Shown piece after piece: positions 7,714 through 16,826 of a DNA stretch of 64,000 nucleotides. The translations under genes and the position numbers were made by a program. Within the stretch, counting starts at the first letter, position 1. Each line of letters opens with the position of its first letter. The notes beneath the pieces were generated by a model, which did no database searches, was not told where the DNA came from, and saw only the letters and a list, made by a program, of their open reading frames with translations. This DNA comes from DATHZQ01 sp963823505 (GTDB lineage: Bacteria > Actinomycetota > Acidimicrobiia > Spongiisociales > UBA5794), in NCBI GenBank assembly GCA_963823505.1, contig CAWGLY010000005.1, forward strand, positions 434,001-498,000, given 5' to 3'.

Positions 7714-10700
7714 ATGAGAGCGACCCGCAACGTCACCAAACCCCGCATCGACGCCACCGGCGCGGCGCAGGTGCTCAGAGATCTCTACGGCATCGAGGCG
7801 GAGGTGACCGAGCTTCCCGCCGAACGCGACCGCAACTTCGTTGCCACCGCAGAGGGAGGGGCGCGATTTGTACTCAAAGTCGCGCATGTCGATACCGTCT
7901 CTGCCGATCTCGAGGTTCAGGATGCCGCCATCCGGCATGTGGCCGCCACCGCACCAGAGCTACGCATACCGGTGCCCCGCACCTCGCTCAGTGGAGCGCC
8001 CTTCACAACTGCCACGATCGACGGGGCAGCCCATGTGGTGCGCGTCCTCACCTTTGTCGAGGGGGCGACCCTTGCTTCGCTCAGGCCAAAACCGGAGTCG
8101 ACGTTGCGAGCCGTAGGCGCAGCGGCCAGGCGTCTGAGCCTCGCGCTCTCGTCGCTCGATCATCCCCATGTTCCAGACGGCTTCGTTTGGGATCTCCGCG
8201 CTGCGGATGACACCGTGCTGGGTGCGAGCGCAGCGGTTGGCGCCGATCGGAGGCCGCTGCTGCTGTCCACGGTCGCACGTGCACACCGTGCGCTGGGACC
8301 CATCGAGGGGGAACTCGCAGCCGGCACGATTCACGGCGACCTGAACGATCACAATGTGATCGTCCACGATGTGATCGTCGCCGACACGATCGGAATCATC
8401 GACTTCGGCGATCTCCACCGCTCCTACTCCGTCGCCGAGGTGGCCATTGCCGCTGCCTACGCAAGTCTCGGTCTTGTCGACCCTGTGGAGGCGATCGGCT
8501 CGGTGGTCGCAGGGGCACACGAGGTGGCCGCGCTGAGTGATGCGGAGATCGAGGCAATCATGCCGCTGGTCATGCTCCGTCTTTGCGTCAGCGTGGCGAT
8601 GGCGGCCGAGCAGACCGCGCTGCAGCCGGACAACGACTACTTGGCGGTCAGCCAAACCGACGCGTGGGCCACGCTGGAGCGGCTGGCAGTCGTGCCCCTC
8701 TACCTGGCCCAGGCGCGGCTTCGGGCAGCGTGCGGTCTCGAACCGTGCCGGCGCAGCGCAGATGTGAGCAAGCTTCTCGAGGCCAACGAGGCAGACCTTC
8801 ACCCGGTGCTGGATGTCCCGATGGACGGAGCGTCGGTGTGCGTCATCGACTGGAGTGTCACGTCCCCAGAGGCAGCACATCCCGCGATCGCTCCACCGAT
8901 GGCCGACCAAACGCGGGCGGTGGAGGAGGCAATGGCCACGGCAGCGGCGACGGTGGGTCTGGGGCGGTACGGGGAGCCCCGCCTCGTCTATTCCACTCCC
9001 GAGTTTGCCGTTGCCACCAACCGGGGACCGAGCTGGCGCACCGTGCACCTCGGTGTCGACCTGTCGTGCGCACCCGGCACTCCGGTCCTGGCGTTGACCG
9101 ATGGCGTGGTCGCCCGGGTCGACGATGAGGCGATCGTAGGCGGCTACGGGCCCGTCATCACTCTGCGCCACGAACCGGAGGACGGCCCAGCGTTCTTCAC
9201 GCTCTACGGGCATCTGGACGGTGCCACAGTGGCCGTGAAGGCAGGCCAGCACGTCCTCGGAGGCGAGCACATCGCCGCCGTCGGATCACCGCCACACAAT
9301 GGGAATTGGCCGCCCCATCTCCACTTCCAGCTCATGACGGATCTGCTGGATCTCGACGGCCCCTTCCCAGGGGTTGCGCTGCCGGACGAGTGGGCGACCT
9401 GGTCGAGCCTGTGCCCTTCGCCTGCCGCCGCGCTGAGACTCAGCCGCACACTGGTCGAGGCCGTCCACGTCGACGACGAAGACATCGCGGCTCGGCGGCG
9501 GGCGTTGTTGCCTCCGAGCCTGAGCACGAGCTATGCGCAACCGCTGGTGGCCGTGCGGGGGTTTGGGTCCTATCTCTACGACGGGTGGGGCCGAGCGCAC
9601 GTCGACTGCGTCAACAACGTCGCTCACGTCGGGCACGAACACCCGCACGTCGTCGAGGCGCTGCGTCGCCAAGCAACGTTGCTCAACACCAACTCCCGGT
9701 ACCCCCACCCCGAACGGCTGCGGTACGTGGAGCGGCTTGCCGGCTTGTTCCCGGACCCGCTGGACACCGTCTTCCTCGTGTGCACCGGCAGCGAGGCCAA
9801 CGACCTCGCACTCCGTATCGCACGCACTGTCACCGCCCGCACCGATGTCGCGGTGCTCGATGGTGCGTACCACGGCCACACCTCAGATCTCATCGCCGCC
9901 AGCCCCTACAAGCACAACGGCCCTGGGGGGCAGGGCACGCCACCAACGGTCCACGTCGTGCCGCTGCCGGACCCCTACCGCTCGCCTCACGGCGCAGATA
10001 CGAACGGCCATCTCGGCGACGTGGAGCGGATCGTCGACGGCGTCGGCGGCCGCTTGGCGGCATTCATTGCCGAACCGATTCCCGGGGTTGCCGGGCAGGT
10101 CGTGCTCCCGGAGGGCTACCTGCGCGGTGCCTTCGACGCGGTGAAGCGGGCGGGTGGGCTGTGCATCGCCGACGAGGTCCAGGTCGGATTGGGGCGCGTC
10201 GGGAGCCACTGGTGGGCCTTTGCGCGCGAGGGTGCGGTGCCGGACATCGTCACCCTCGGCAAGCCGCTCGGCAACGGCCACCCTGTCGCTGCGGTCGTGA
10301 CATCGCGTGCCATCGCAGACGCCTTCGCCAACGGCATGGAGTACTTCAACACGTTTGGGGGGAACCCGGTGTCGTGCGCAGTCGGGAATGCGGTCCTCGA
10401 CGTCCTCCACGACGAGTCTTTGCTCGCCCATGCTGCAACGATGGGTGCCGTGCTGCTCGATGACTTCGCCGAGCTTGCGGACCGGCACGAGGTCATCGGC
10501 GATGTGCGAGGCGCCGGTCTCTTCCTCGGGATGGAACTCGTCGCTGATCGCACGAACAAGCGCCCCGCACCTGGAGTAGCGCAGTACGTCGCCGACCGGG
10601 CACGGGAGCTCGGCGTACTGCTTTCGGTCGACGGCCTGCTGCACAACGTCCTCAAGTTCAAGCCGCCGATGGTGTTCGGCGAACCGGAACGCACCCGCCT

Positions 10701-10770
10701 GGTCGAAGTCCTCGACGAGGTACTCGCTGAAGATGGTGCGCAACCCTCCACAGGTTCAGGCCGACGCTGA
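7714..10770 (+). CDS. kinase / M23 / class-III aminotransferase three-domain fusion
   Basis: About 1018 residues with three domains. Residues 1-330 are an aminoglycoside-phosphotransferase-like kinase with IHGDLNDHNVIV (near 207) and IIDFGD. Residues 430-545 are an M23/LytM-like domain with complete zinc ligands, VHLGVDL (near 444) and HLHFQ (near 535). Residues 600-1010 are a class-III PLP aminotransferase with TGSEANDLALRIAR, ADEVQVGLGRVG and GKPLGNGHP (PLP lysine near 849). Kinase plus ammonio-phospholyase matches human hydroxylysine kinase with 5-phosphohydroxylysine phospho-lyase, or ethanolamine-phosphate phospho-lyase. It may phosphorylate an amino alcohol and then eliminate phosphate and ammonia. 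The M23 domain might release or bind the substrate. ATG 7714 is chosen; upstream in-frame sequence overlaps the previous gene. Confidence 0.85.
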   Translation: MRATRNVTKPRIDATGAAQVLRDLYGIEAEVTELPAERDRNFVATAEGGARFVLKVAHVDTVSADLEVQDAAIRHVAATAPELRIPVPRTSLSGAPFTTATIDGAAHVVRVLTFVEGATLASLRPKPESTLRAVGAAARRLSLALSSLDHPHVPDGFVWDLRAADDTVLGASAAVGADRRPLLLSTVARAHRALGPIEGELAAGTIHGDLNDHNVIVHDVIVADTIGIIDFGDLHRSYSVAEVAIAAAYASLGLVDPVEAIGSVVAGAHEVAALSDAEIEAIMPLVMLRLCVSVAMAAEQTALQPDNDYLAVSQTDAWATLERLAVVPLYLAQARLRAACGLEPCRRSADVSKLLEANEADLHPVLDVPMDGASVCVIDWSVTSPEAAHPAIAPPMADQTRAVEEAMATAAATVGLGRYGEPRLVYSTPEFAVATNRGPSWRTVHLGVDLSCAPGTPVLALTDGVVARVDDEAIVGGYGPVITLRHEPEDGPAFFTLYGHLDGATVAVKAGQHVLGGEHIAAVGSPPHNGNWPPHLHFQLMTDLLDLDGPFPGVALPDEWATWSSLCPSPAAALRLSRTLVEAVHVDDEDIAARRRALLPPSLSTSYAQPLVAVRGFGSYLYDGWGRAHVDCVNNVAHVGHEHPHVVEALRRQATLLNTNSRYPHPERLRYVERLAGLFPDPLDTVFLVCTGSEANDLALRIARTVTARTDVAVLDGAYHGHTSDLIAASPYKHNGPGGQGTPPTVHVVPLPDPYRSPHGADTNGHLGDVERIVDGVGGRLAAFIAEPIPGVAGQVVLPEGYLRGAFDAVKRAGGLCIADEVQVGLGRVGSHWWAFAREGAVPDIVTLGKPLGNGHPVAAVVTSRAIADAFANGMEYFNTFGGNPVSCAVGNAVLDVLHDESLLAHAATMGAVLLDDFAELADRHEVIGDVRGAGLFLGMELVADRTNKRPAPGVAQYVADRARELGVLLSVDGLLHNVLKFKPPMVFGEPERTRLVEVLDEVLAEDGAQPSTGSGRR

Positions 10771-10868
10771 TGGTTTCGGAACGCTGCTGGGAGACTGCTG
10801 ATCAAATCGTCGTGAGGGCTTGCGGGTCCGCCACGGTGCCCGGTCACGACCTCGGTCATGAGCTCGAA

Positions 10869-10896
10869 CTGACGCTGATCAGCAGTGTCCTAGAGT
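10869..10896 (+). promoter_or_regulatory. leaderless promoter of the beta-helix lipoprotein gene
   Basis: CTGACG (10869-10874) and TAGAGT (10891-10896) are 16 bases apart, and the -10 ends six bases before ATG 10903. The 132-base gap upstream holds nothing else I recognise. Confidence 0.5.
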
Positions 10897-10902
10897 CGCG
10901 TC

Positions 10903-12624
10903 ATGGAAAGGTGGATGAGGCCACTGCTCGGCCTCGCAGTTCTTGCCCTGCTGGCTGCGGCGTGCTCGCTTGGCGGCGGCGACGCCGCGACAACCATCAC
11001 GGCGCCAACAACGACGGCGCAGCCGACGACGACGTCGACCACTGCACCGCCCACGACGACGACGACGCTCGAGGTCATCGTCCCAGGGCAGCCGGGCACG
11101 TTCTTCGTCACCGACTACGGCGCGATGGCGGACGCCAAGAACGACGACTCGCCCGCATTCCAAGCGGCGATCGACGCGGCGGCCGGAGAGGGCGGCGTCG
11201 TAGTGGTGCCGTCGGTCTCCGGCAGGCGGGCCTACGTGCTCAACCACACAGTCGAGGTTCCCAGCGGGGTGTCAGTGGTGGGCGCAGCGACCGGAACCGG
11301 GTTGGATGTTGGTGGCCCGTACGGGTGGCCCGAAGTGGAGCTGACCGGCGTGAAGATCCTTGCGAGACCGTTCCCAGCCGATCAGCCGCTGTTCCGGCTG
11401 CAAGCCGGGACTGCGGTGCGTGGCCTATGGATCACGTACGACCAGCAGCCGCTGCCCACCGACGCAGAGCTCCAAGATGATGACCTCGAATACGGGTACC
11501 AGACATTCGATCTCGCCCGATCGTTCTTCGTGGACGAACACGTCACTCCGATGGGGCCGACGTTCTACGTCGAGAGTGGCGATCAGGTGCGCATTGAGAA
11601 CATCGTGGCTGATCGCTACTACGACTTCCTCTACATGAAGCAGGGCGGACCGCTGCGGGTCGACGGAGTTGCCCTGTACGGCTATCGCACCGGCTTCACC
11701 ATCGAGGACTCGGACGCCCGCAACACGTTCTCCAACATCAGCTTCGCTCCGAACGTCGGTCCCTACGTTCCCACGCCGAGCTTCGAGGCGGACTCCAGAA
11801 CGTGGGTGTTCGGGGCGATCGCTTCGCAACACAGCAACGTGGGGTTCCACTTTGGCCGCGTGCCCGGGTTCGTGCTCGACAACGTCTCGTTCCGGGCCGG
11901 CAACACCGCCATCCGGTTGGGTTCGTCATTCGACGACCCCATCATCGATCCCGTCGACGAAGCCTTCGTGACGGGGTTCCCCGGTCAGGGACCGTGGGGC
12001 CAGATCCGGGATCTGTGGGTGGAAGATGCAACGGTCGGTCTCCACCTCGTGTGGCCGTCACCGCTTCCCATCCAGATCTCCAACGTGTCCATGATCACCG
12101 GCATCGACGACGCAGCGCGCTTCCCCGCAGTGTCCGGATCGGGCTCCATGTCGGATGTATCGCGCCAAGCCTTCATCCTGGTGGCGCCCAGCTACATCGC
12201 AGACAACAACGGGGTCCCCGCCCAAGTGCCATCGGTACAGGCAAGCAACGTCTCTGTCAGCGGGTTTGCAGATGTCGAGCATTTTGGTGACGCGGCGGCC
12301 TCCGTCGACAGCACCAACGGGCGGGTTTACCTGATCGACGGCGACCTCGGTATGGAGGTGAGCGGCTTCTCGCTCGGCCGACCGTACGACGATTCCTTCA
12401 TGATTGCGGTGGGTGCCGGGTCAGGCGAAGCCACGGTGCGGATGCGTGGCGTGCAAACGTCCGGGCGCCCCGAATCCGACAAGATCGCCGGTCGGGACGG
12501 GGTCGAGGTTCTCTCGGGCGACATCGTCGTCGTGGAAGTACCGGTGACGGTTCCTGTCACCGTTCCGCCGTCGACCACGGCGCCGACAACCACGTCACCG
12601 CCGACGACAACGGCCGCCCCGTAG
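10903..12624 (+). CDS. lipoprotein with pectate-lyase-like beta-helix
   Basis: A 573-residue exported protein. The signal peptide ends in a lipobox (LALLAAACSLGG, Cys near residue 22), so it is lipid-anchored. A Thr/Pro/Ser-rich linker (about 30-55) spans the wall. The stretch VTDYGAMADAKNDDSPAFQAAIDAA is the classic opening of the pectate-lyase-3/GH28-type right-handed beta-helix, and coils continue to about residue 530. The C-terminus is a second Thr/Pro linker (PPSTTAPTTTSPPTTTAAP). It probably binds or cleaves a polysaccharide at the cell surface; no catalytic residues can be assigned by eye. Confidence 0.75.
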   Translation: MERWMRPLLGLAVLALLAAACSLGGGDAATTITAPTTTAQPTTTSTTAPPTTTTTLEVIVPGQPGTFFVTDYGAMADAKNDDSPAFQAAIDAAAGEGGVVVVPSVSGRRAYVLNHTVEVPSGVSVVGAATGTGLDVGGPYGWPEVELTGVKILARPFPADQPLFRLQAGTAVRGLWITYDQQPLPTDAELQDDDLEYGYQTFDLARSFFVDEHVTPMGPTFYVESGDQVRIENIVADRYYDFLYMKQGGPLRVDGVALYGYRTGFTIEDSDARNTFSNISFAPNVGPYVPTPSFEADSRTWVFGAIASQHSNVGFHFGRVPGFVLDNVSFRAGNTAIRLGSSFDDPIIDPVDEAFVTGFPGQGPWGQIRDLWVEDATVGLHLVWPSPLPIQISNVSMITGIDDAARFPAVSGSGSMSDVSRQAFILVAPSYIADNNGVPAQVPSVQASNVSVSGFADVEHFGDAAASVDSTNGRVYLIDGDLGMEVSGFSLGRPYDDSFMIAVGAGSGEATVRMRGVQTSGRPESDKIAGRDGVEVLSGDIVVVEVPVTVPVTVPPSTTAPTTTSPPTTTAAP

Positions 12625-12632
12625 AACACCCG

Positions 12633-13136
12633 TCAGCCGGTGTCGGCCTCATCTGGCTTGAAGAAGATGGCGAGCTGGGCGCTGGCCACGAGCAGTCCGG
12701 CGGCGACGAGGGCAAGACCGACCCACCCATCCAGATCCTTTGCGATCCCCAGCTCGTGGTCGATCGAGATCTCTCCTGGGCCTGCGATGGCGATCACGAC
12801 TCCTGTGAGCGCCAGCGTCGCCACGTACTCCCATCCTTCTCCTGGCCTGAAGATGAAGAAGCCATTCTTGCGATGGACGGTCCAGAAGGCCACGAACATC
12901 ACGGCGACGAGGCCTGCGGCCGCTGGTGCCGTGAGCAAACCGGCGATCAACAAGCTGCCGACGCCGATCTCGGTGAGGGTCGAGCTGAGCCACTGCATAC
13001 CAGGGCTGCGGAAACCGATGCTCCCGAACCACGCCGTCGTCCGCTCCCGACCTCGCGCATGATTGACGCCGTGCGCCAGGATCACGAGCCCAATGCCCAC
13101 CCGCAGGATCAGCATCGCGATGTCGGTTGGCTCCAC
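12633..13136 (-). CDS. DoxX family membrane protein
   Basis: About 167 residues with four membrane segments. The family opening is visible as LILRVGIGLVILAHGVNHARG and the second half as GWEYVATLALTGVVIAIAGPG. DoxX-like proteins are small integral membrane proteins linked to thiosulfate:quinone oxidation in archaea and to redox and membrane stress in actinobacteria; the function here is unknown. GTG 13136 is chosen because GGAGGA lies just upstream, and a longer reading from 13211 would lack a ribosome site. It is divergent from a small membrane protein gene. Confidence 0.8.
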   Translation of the reverse strand: MEPTDIAMLILRVGIGLVILAHGVNHARGRERTTAWFGSIGFRSPGMQWLSSTLTEIGVGSLLIAGLLTAPAAAGLVAVMFVAFWTVHRKNGFFIFRPGEGWEYVATLALTGVVIAIAGPGEISIDHELGIAKDLDGWVGLALVAAGLLVASAQLAIFFKPDEADTG

Positions 13137-13201
13137 GAGGTCCTCCGGTTGGGGTTGTCGGGAGAACACCGAAGCCAGCCCGGTTATGCCAGCATGACGC
13201 G

Positions 13202-13750
13202 ATGACGGCACGCATCCAGGCGCTGGTTGGGCGACTGATCGACCTCATCGCCTGGGTGGCTGGCGCGGCCCGGTGGTCGGCGGCGATGATCTCGGTCTCG
13301 GCCCTTGTCATCGTTGCGGTGCTGCGGCTCGAGCCGGAGGCCGGGTTTGGCTGGTCCTTCACCGGCTGGTGGGTGCCTGCGCTGGTGTTGCTCGGTCCGC
13401 CTGCCGTAGTGCTTGCGTTCTCGATCAGTGCGGCCAAGCTGGCCGAACTGGCACGCAGCTGGCCCGATCGCCTTGCTGAGGTAGCCGGCGCGGGCCTCGA
13501 GTCGGCGTCGGAAGTGGTTGGCAGTGCGCAATCCGTTGTCGGGCAACGTCGCGGCTTCATGGGCCTCGCCAAAGGGGTGTGGGCGCTACGCAAGATTGCG
13601 CTCAGCGCTCGCGGGCTCACCGGCGACGCAGCACCGGCACTTGCCGCCTTCAGCCCTGCCTTCTTGCTGCTGACGCTGCTCTCGGTCATCGCCGGCACCC
13701 TGCTGGTCACGCTGGCTGCGGGCCTCGTCCTGCTCCGCATCGCGCTTTGA
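13202..13750 (+). CDS. membrane protein of unknown function
   Basis: About 182 residues. Two hydrophobic segments near the N-terminus (about 20-40 and 55-75) are followed by a soluble alpha-helical stretch (about 80-145) and a strong C-terminal membrane segment (about 150-178). I recognise no family. ATG 13202 opens the reading frame 65 bases from the divergent DoxX start. The helical middle could face the cytoplasm, but topology is a guess. Confidence 0.55.
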   Translation: MTARIQALVGRLIDLIAWVAGAARWSAAMISVSALVIVAVLRLEPEAGFGWSFTGWWVPALVLLGPPAVVLAFSISAAKLAELARSWPDRLAEVAGAGLESASEVVGSAQSVVGQRRGFMGLAKGVWALRKIALSARGLTGDAAPALAAFSPAFLLLTLLSVIAGTLLVTLAAGLVLLRIAL

Positions 13751-13819
13751 CGCATATCCACTGAATCGTTGGGCATTCACGACTGAGACTCGCGCAAGGC
13801 GGACGAATGGAGAAGACCG

Positions 13820-14251
13820 ATGGATCGAAACCAGTGGCGAGTGCGATTTGGCGGCGCGCTTTGGAGCAAGCATCCGGCAGTCCGCTCCGACGAAGAGTTG
13901 ACCCGTGGGGAACGGGCCGCGGATCGGCTGCGCAACGGGATGGGCTCGTGGGGATTCGTCTTCGGTGCGCTGATCTTCCTTGCAGGGTGGATGGTGGGAA
14001 ACCGGAATGTCGGATTCGACCCGTACCCGTTCATCCTCCTGAACCTCTTGCTCTCATGCGTTGCCGCATTGCAGGGCGCCATTCTGCTGATCGCCGCCCG
14101 CCGCTCGGATCAGGTCTCAGCGGAATTGGCCACCCATGACTACCAAACGAACGTCGATGCCCTCGAGATGATCCGGAGGATCAGCGAGGCGACTGCCGAG
14201 ATTCAGCGTGCGGTCGCTGGCGGAGCGTCAACCGGAGACAATCGTGCCTGA
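13820..14251 (+). CDS. DUF1003 domain membrane protein
   Basis: A 143-residue protein. After a soluble N-terminus, GSWGFVFGALIFLAGWMVGN and the following NLLLSCVAALQGAILLIAARR form the two membrane helices of DUF1003, with the usual DPYPFILLNLLLS between them. A helical tail follows (RRSDQVSAELATHDYQTNVD), as in other family members. The role of DUF1003 is unknown. ATG 13820 has GGAG seven bases upstream. It is convergent with the DNA ligase gene. Confidence 0.85.
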   Translation: MDRNQWRVRFGGALWSKHPAVRSDEELTRGERAADRLRNGMGSWGFVFGALIFLAGWMVGNRNVGFDPYPFILLNLLLSCVAALQGAILLIAARRSDQVSAELATHDYQTNVDALEMIRRISEATAEIQRAVAGGASTGDNRA

Positions 14252-14266
14252 GCCGCTGGGACCAGC

Positions 14267-15799
14267 TCAGCGGGCGCCGTCGAACAGCGCCCGCACCGCG
14301 TCGATGGTGTCAGCCTCGTCTGCGGTTTTGTCGCCCCGGTACCCCTTGACTCTGGCGAACCGGAGTGCCATTCCTCCCGGATAGCGGGTGCTGGCTTGCA
14401 CACCGTCGAGGGCGATCTCGACGACTTGCTCGGGACGGACGTGGACAACATGCCCCGTCCTGTGGGTTTCGAGTTCGAGGAACCTCTCGGTCTGCCACGC
14501 CAACATCTCGTCGGTGAGTCCTTTGAAGGTCTTGCCGAGCATGACGAAGCCACCTGTGCGGTCGCGTGCGCCCAGATGGAGGTTCGACAACCACCCCTTG
14601 CGGCGTCCCGAACCCCACTCGACGGCGAGAACCACCAGATCCAGGTTGTGGACGGGCTTTACCTTCAGCCAGGCGGAGCCGCGGCGTCCGGCTGCGTAAG
14701 GTGCGCCGAGGTCCTTGACCATCACACCCTCGTGGCCTGCGGCGAGAGTCGCCGCCAGGTACCGCTCCGCCTCGTCGATCTCGTCGATGATGGCGCGGGG
14801 CACCCGCAAGGCGGCAGGAAGCCGATCCAGCACTTCCTGCCTCTCTTGCAGAGGGAGGTCGAGGATGTCCTTGCCATCTGCGTGGAGAACGTCGAAGAAG
14901 AAGGGCTGCAACGGCAAGGCACGACGCGCCTCGCCCACGTCGAGCTTCGAGCCAAACCGGCTCATCGTCTCCTGAAACGGGTACGGGCGGCCGTCATCAT
15001 CGAGGGCGAGTACCTCACCGTCGAGGATGAGCGACGTGAAGGGGAGCGCGGCGACAGCTTCGACCACTTCGGGCACGCGACGGCTGACGTCCTTGAGGTT
15101 GCGCGTCACCACCAGGACCGTGTCCCCCAACTTGTGGACCTGGACCCTGGCCCCGTCCAGTTTGGCCTCCACCGACGCCCGTCCGAACGAGGCGACGGCA
15201 GAGCCGAGGTCATCTGCAGTGCTGGCGAGCATCGGCTGGATCGGGATGAGCACCCGCAGCCGCACGGCGGCGATGGCCGCCGCACCCTCGGTGAGCGCCA
15301 CGACACCAGCCTCGATCAGGCTTCCCGACATCATGGCGGCCCGCCGGATGTCGGCGGCGGGGAGACCTGAAGCCGCGGCGATGCCTTCGATCATCAGACC
15401 CTCGGTGGCGCCCTGCCGCAGGTCACGAAGGAGCAGGCGCTGCAGGAAGTCCTGCTCCGTTTCGGTGGCAGCTGCGAGAAGTCGGTCCAGCAGGTTCGCT
15501 CTGCGGGCGACGGACCCGGCACCCGACGTGGTGGCCAATTCCTCCAAGATGTCGTCGACGTCGGTGAGCGAGAGCGTCGCTGTTGCGGCGGGAGGCGGGC
15601 TTTGGCTACCCAGCGCCGACCACCCGATGCCGAGCGTGTCTTGCCTCGGCCTGCCGCTCAAATAGGCAACCACCAGCGGGATCTCCTCCGGCGTTGCTTT
15701 CTCGAGGACTCCGGACAGGATCCCGCGCTTCGCCAGCCGCAAGCGTGTGGCAGCGATTGCGCTCGATGCATCGACGAGGTCGGCAAGGGAAACGCTCAT
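14267..15799 (-). CDS. ligB: ATP-dependent DNA ligase, LigB type
   Basis: A 510-residue ligase with the domain order of mycobacterial LigB and archaeal/eukaryotic ligase I: an N-terminal helical DNA-binding domain (about 1-190), a nucleotidyltransferase domain and an OB-fold. The active-site motif is VEAKLDGARVQVHK, whose Lys is adenylated, followed by ILDGEVLALDDDG (motif III), GHEGVMVKDLGAPYAAGRRG (motif IV) and AWLKVKPVHNLDLVVLAVE (motif V). It seals nicks using ATP, probably in repair rather than as the essential replicative NAD ligase. Confidence 0.92.
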   Translation of the reverse strand: MSVSLADLVDASSAIAATRLRLAKRGILSGVLEKATPEEIPLVVAYLSGRPRQDTLGIGWSALGSQSPPPAATATLSLTDVDDILEELATTSGAGSVARRANLLDRLLAAATETEQDFLQRLLLRDLRQGATEGLMIEGIAAASGLPAADIRRAAMMSGSLIEAGVVALTEGAAAIAAVRLRVLIPIQPMLASTADDLGSAVASFGRASVEAKLDGARVQVHKLGDTVLVVTRNLKDVSRRVPEVVEAVAALPFTSLILDGEVLALDDDGRPYPFQETMSRFGSKLDVGEARRALPLQPFFFDVLHADGKDILDLPLQERQEVLDRLPAALRVPRAIIDEIDEAERYLAATLAAGHEGVMVKDLGAPYAAGRRGSAWLKVKPVHNLDLVVLAVEWGSGRRKGWLSNLHLGARDRTGGFVMLGKTFKGLTDEMLAWQTERFLELETHRTGHVVHVRPEQVVEIALDGVQASTRYPGGMALRFARVKGYRGDKTADEADTIDAVRALFDGAR

Positions 15800-15848
15800 G
15801 GACCCTGTCTAGCAGTGAAGACGCGGATGGAGCACGTCGAGTGGCATC

Positions 15849-16817
15849 ATGGCCCCAATGGAACTCCGGCGATTCGGGACAACCAACCTGTGGGTTTCTC
15901 CGATCGGCCTCGGGCTCGCCGCGATCGGCAGACCCGGGTACATCAACCTGGGTCACGCCGCCGATCTGGATGGTCGTCGCGGGCCGGGCCCATTGGCGGC
16001 GCATGCCGCAACGATGCTGGATTCCGCCTTCGGCGCCGGTGTGCGCTACTTCGATGCGGCGCGCTCTTATGGGCGCGCAGAGGAGTTCCTGGCGAGGTGG
16101 CTGTCCGCGAGGGAGAGCGCAACGGAGGATGCCGTAGTCGGCTCGAAATGGGGCTACACCTACACGGCAGAGTGGAAGATCGAGGCTGACGTGCACGAAG
16201 TGAAGGAGCACAGCCTCGAAGCCCTCGAACGACAGCTGTCCCTCTCCCTGTCGACCCTCGGGGACAAGCTGGCTTTGTATCAGATCCACTCGGCGACGAG
16301 TGAGAGCGGTGTGCTGGAGAATGAGGCCGTGTTGGACAGACTCGCCGACCTCCGCGACGGAGGAGTCGCCATCGGGTTGAGTACTTCGGGTCCCCAGCAA
16401 GCCGAATCGGTCTACTCAGCGATCGACGTGGCCAGGGGCGGCACCCCACTCTTCGCCTCGGTGCAGGCGACGTGGAATCTCCTCGAGACCTCGGTCGCGC
16501 CGGCACTGGAGGCTGCTGCGGCCGCTGGGATGGCCGTGATCGTGAAGGAGGCCGTGGCCAATGGCAGACTCACCGAGCGCAATCGGCACCTCCCGGCTCC
16601 GTTGCGCGACCAAGGCACAGCCCCGGACGCCATCGCGATAGCGGCGGCGCTCGCCCACCCGTGGGCAACGATCGTGTTGAGCGGCGCTGCGACCATCGCT
16701 CAGCTGGAGAGCAACCTGAGTGCGCTGGAGGTCGATGTCGACACCATCGTGCTGCCGGACATGGCGGAGGATCCCGCCGTGTACTGGCGAACCCGGTCGA
16801 ACCTCGCCTGGACCTGA
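15849..16817 (+). CDS. aldo/keto reductase
   Basis: A 322-residue (beta/alpha)8 NADPH oxidoreductase. The catalytic tetrad is visible: Asp and Tyr in YFDAARSYGRAEEFL, Lys in VGSKWGYTY and His in YQIHSAT. The C-terminal IVLSGAATIAQLESNLSAL binds the adenosine phosphate in this family. It resembles the L-galactose dehydrogenase or general stress (Gsp69-like) AKRs; the substrate is unknown. ATG 15858 is a possible later start. It is convergent with the M24 peptidase gene. Confidence 0.85.
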   Translation: MAPMELRRFGTTNLWVSPIGLGLAAIGRPGYINLGHAADLDGRRGPGPLAAHAATMLDSAFGAGVRYFDAARSYGRAEEFLARWLSARESATEDAVVGSKWGYTYTAEWKIEADVHEVKEHSLEALERQLSLSLSTLGDKLALYQIHSATSESGVLENEAVLDRLADLRDGGVAIGLSTSGPQQAESVYSAIDVARGGTPLFASVQATWNLLETSVAPALEAAAAAGMAVIVKEAVANGRLTERNRHLPAPLRDQGTAPDAIAIAAALAHPWATIVLSGAATIAQLESNLSALEVDVDTIVLPDMAEDPAVYWRTRSNLAWT

Positions 16818-16826
16818 CGCCCGCCC

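Noticed and set aside
12626..12643. ACACC/GGTGT hairpin as terminator between convergent genes
   Set aside because: The stem has only five pairs and no T run, so it is not distinguishable from chance.
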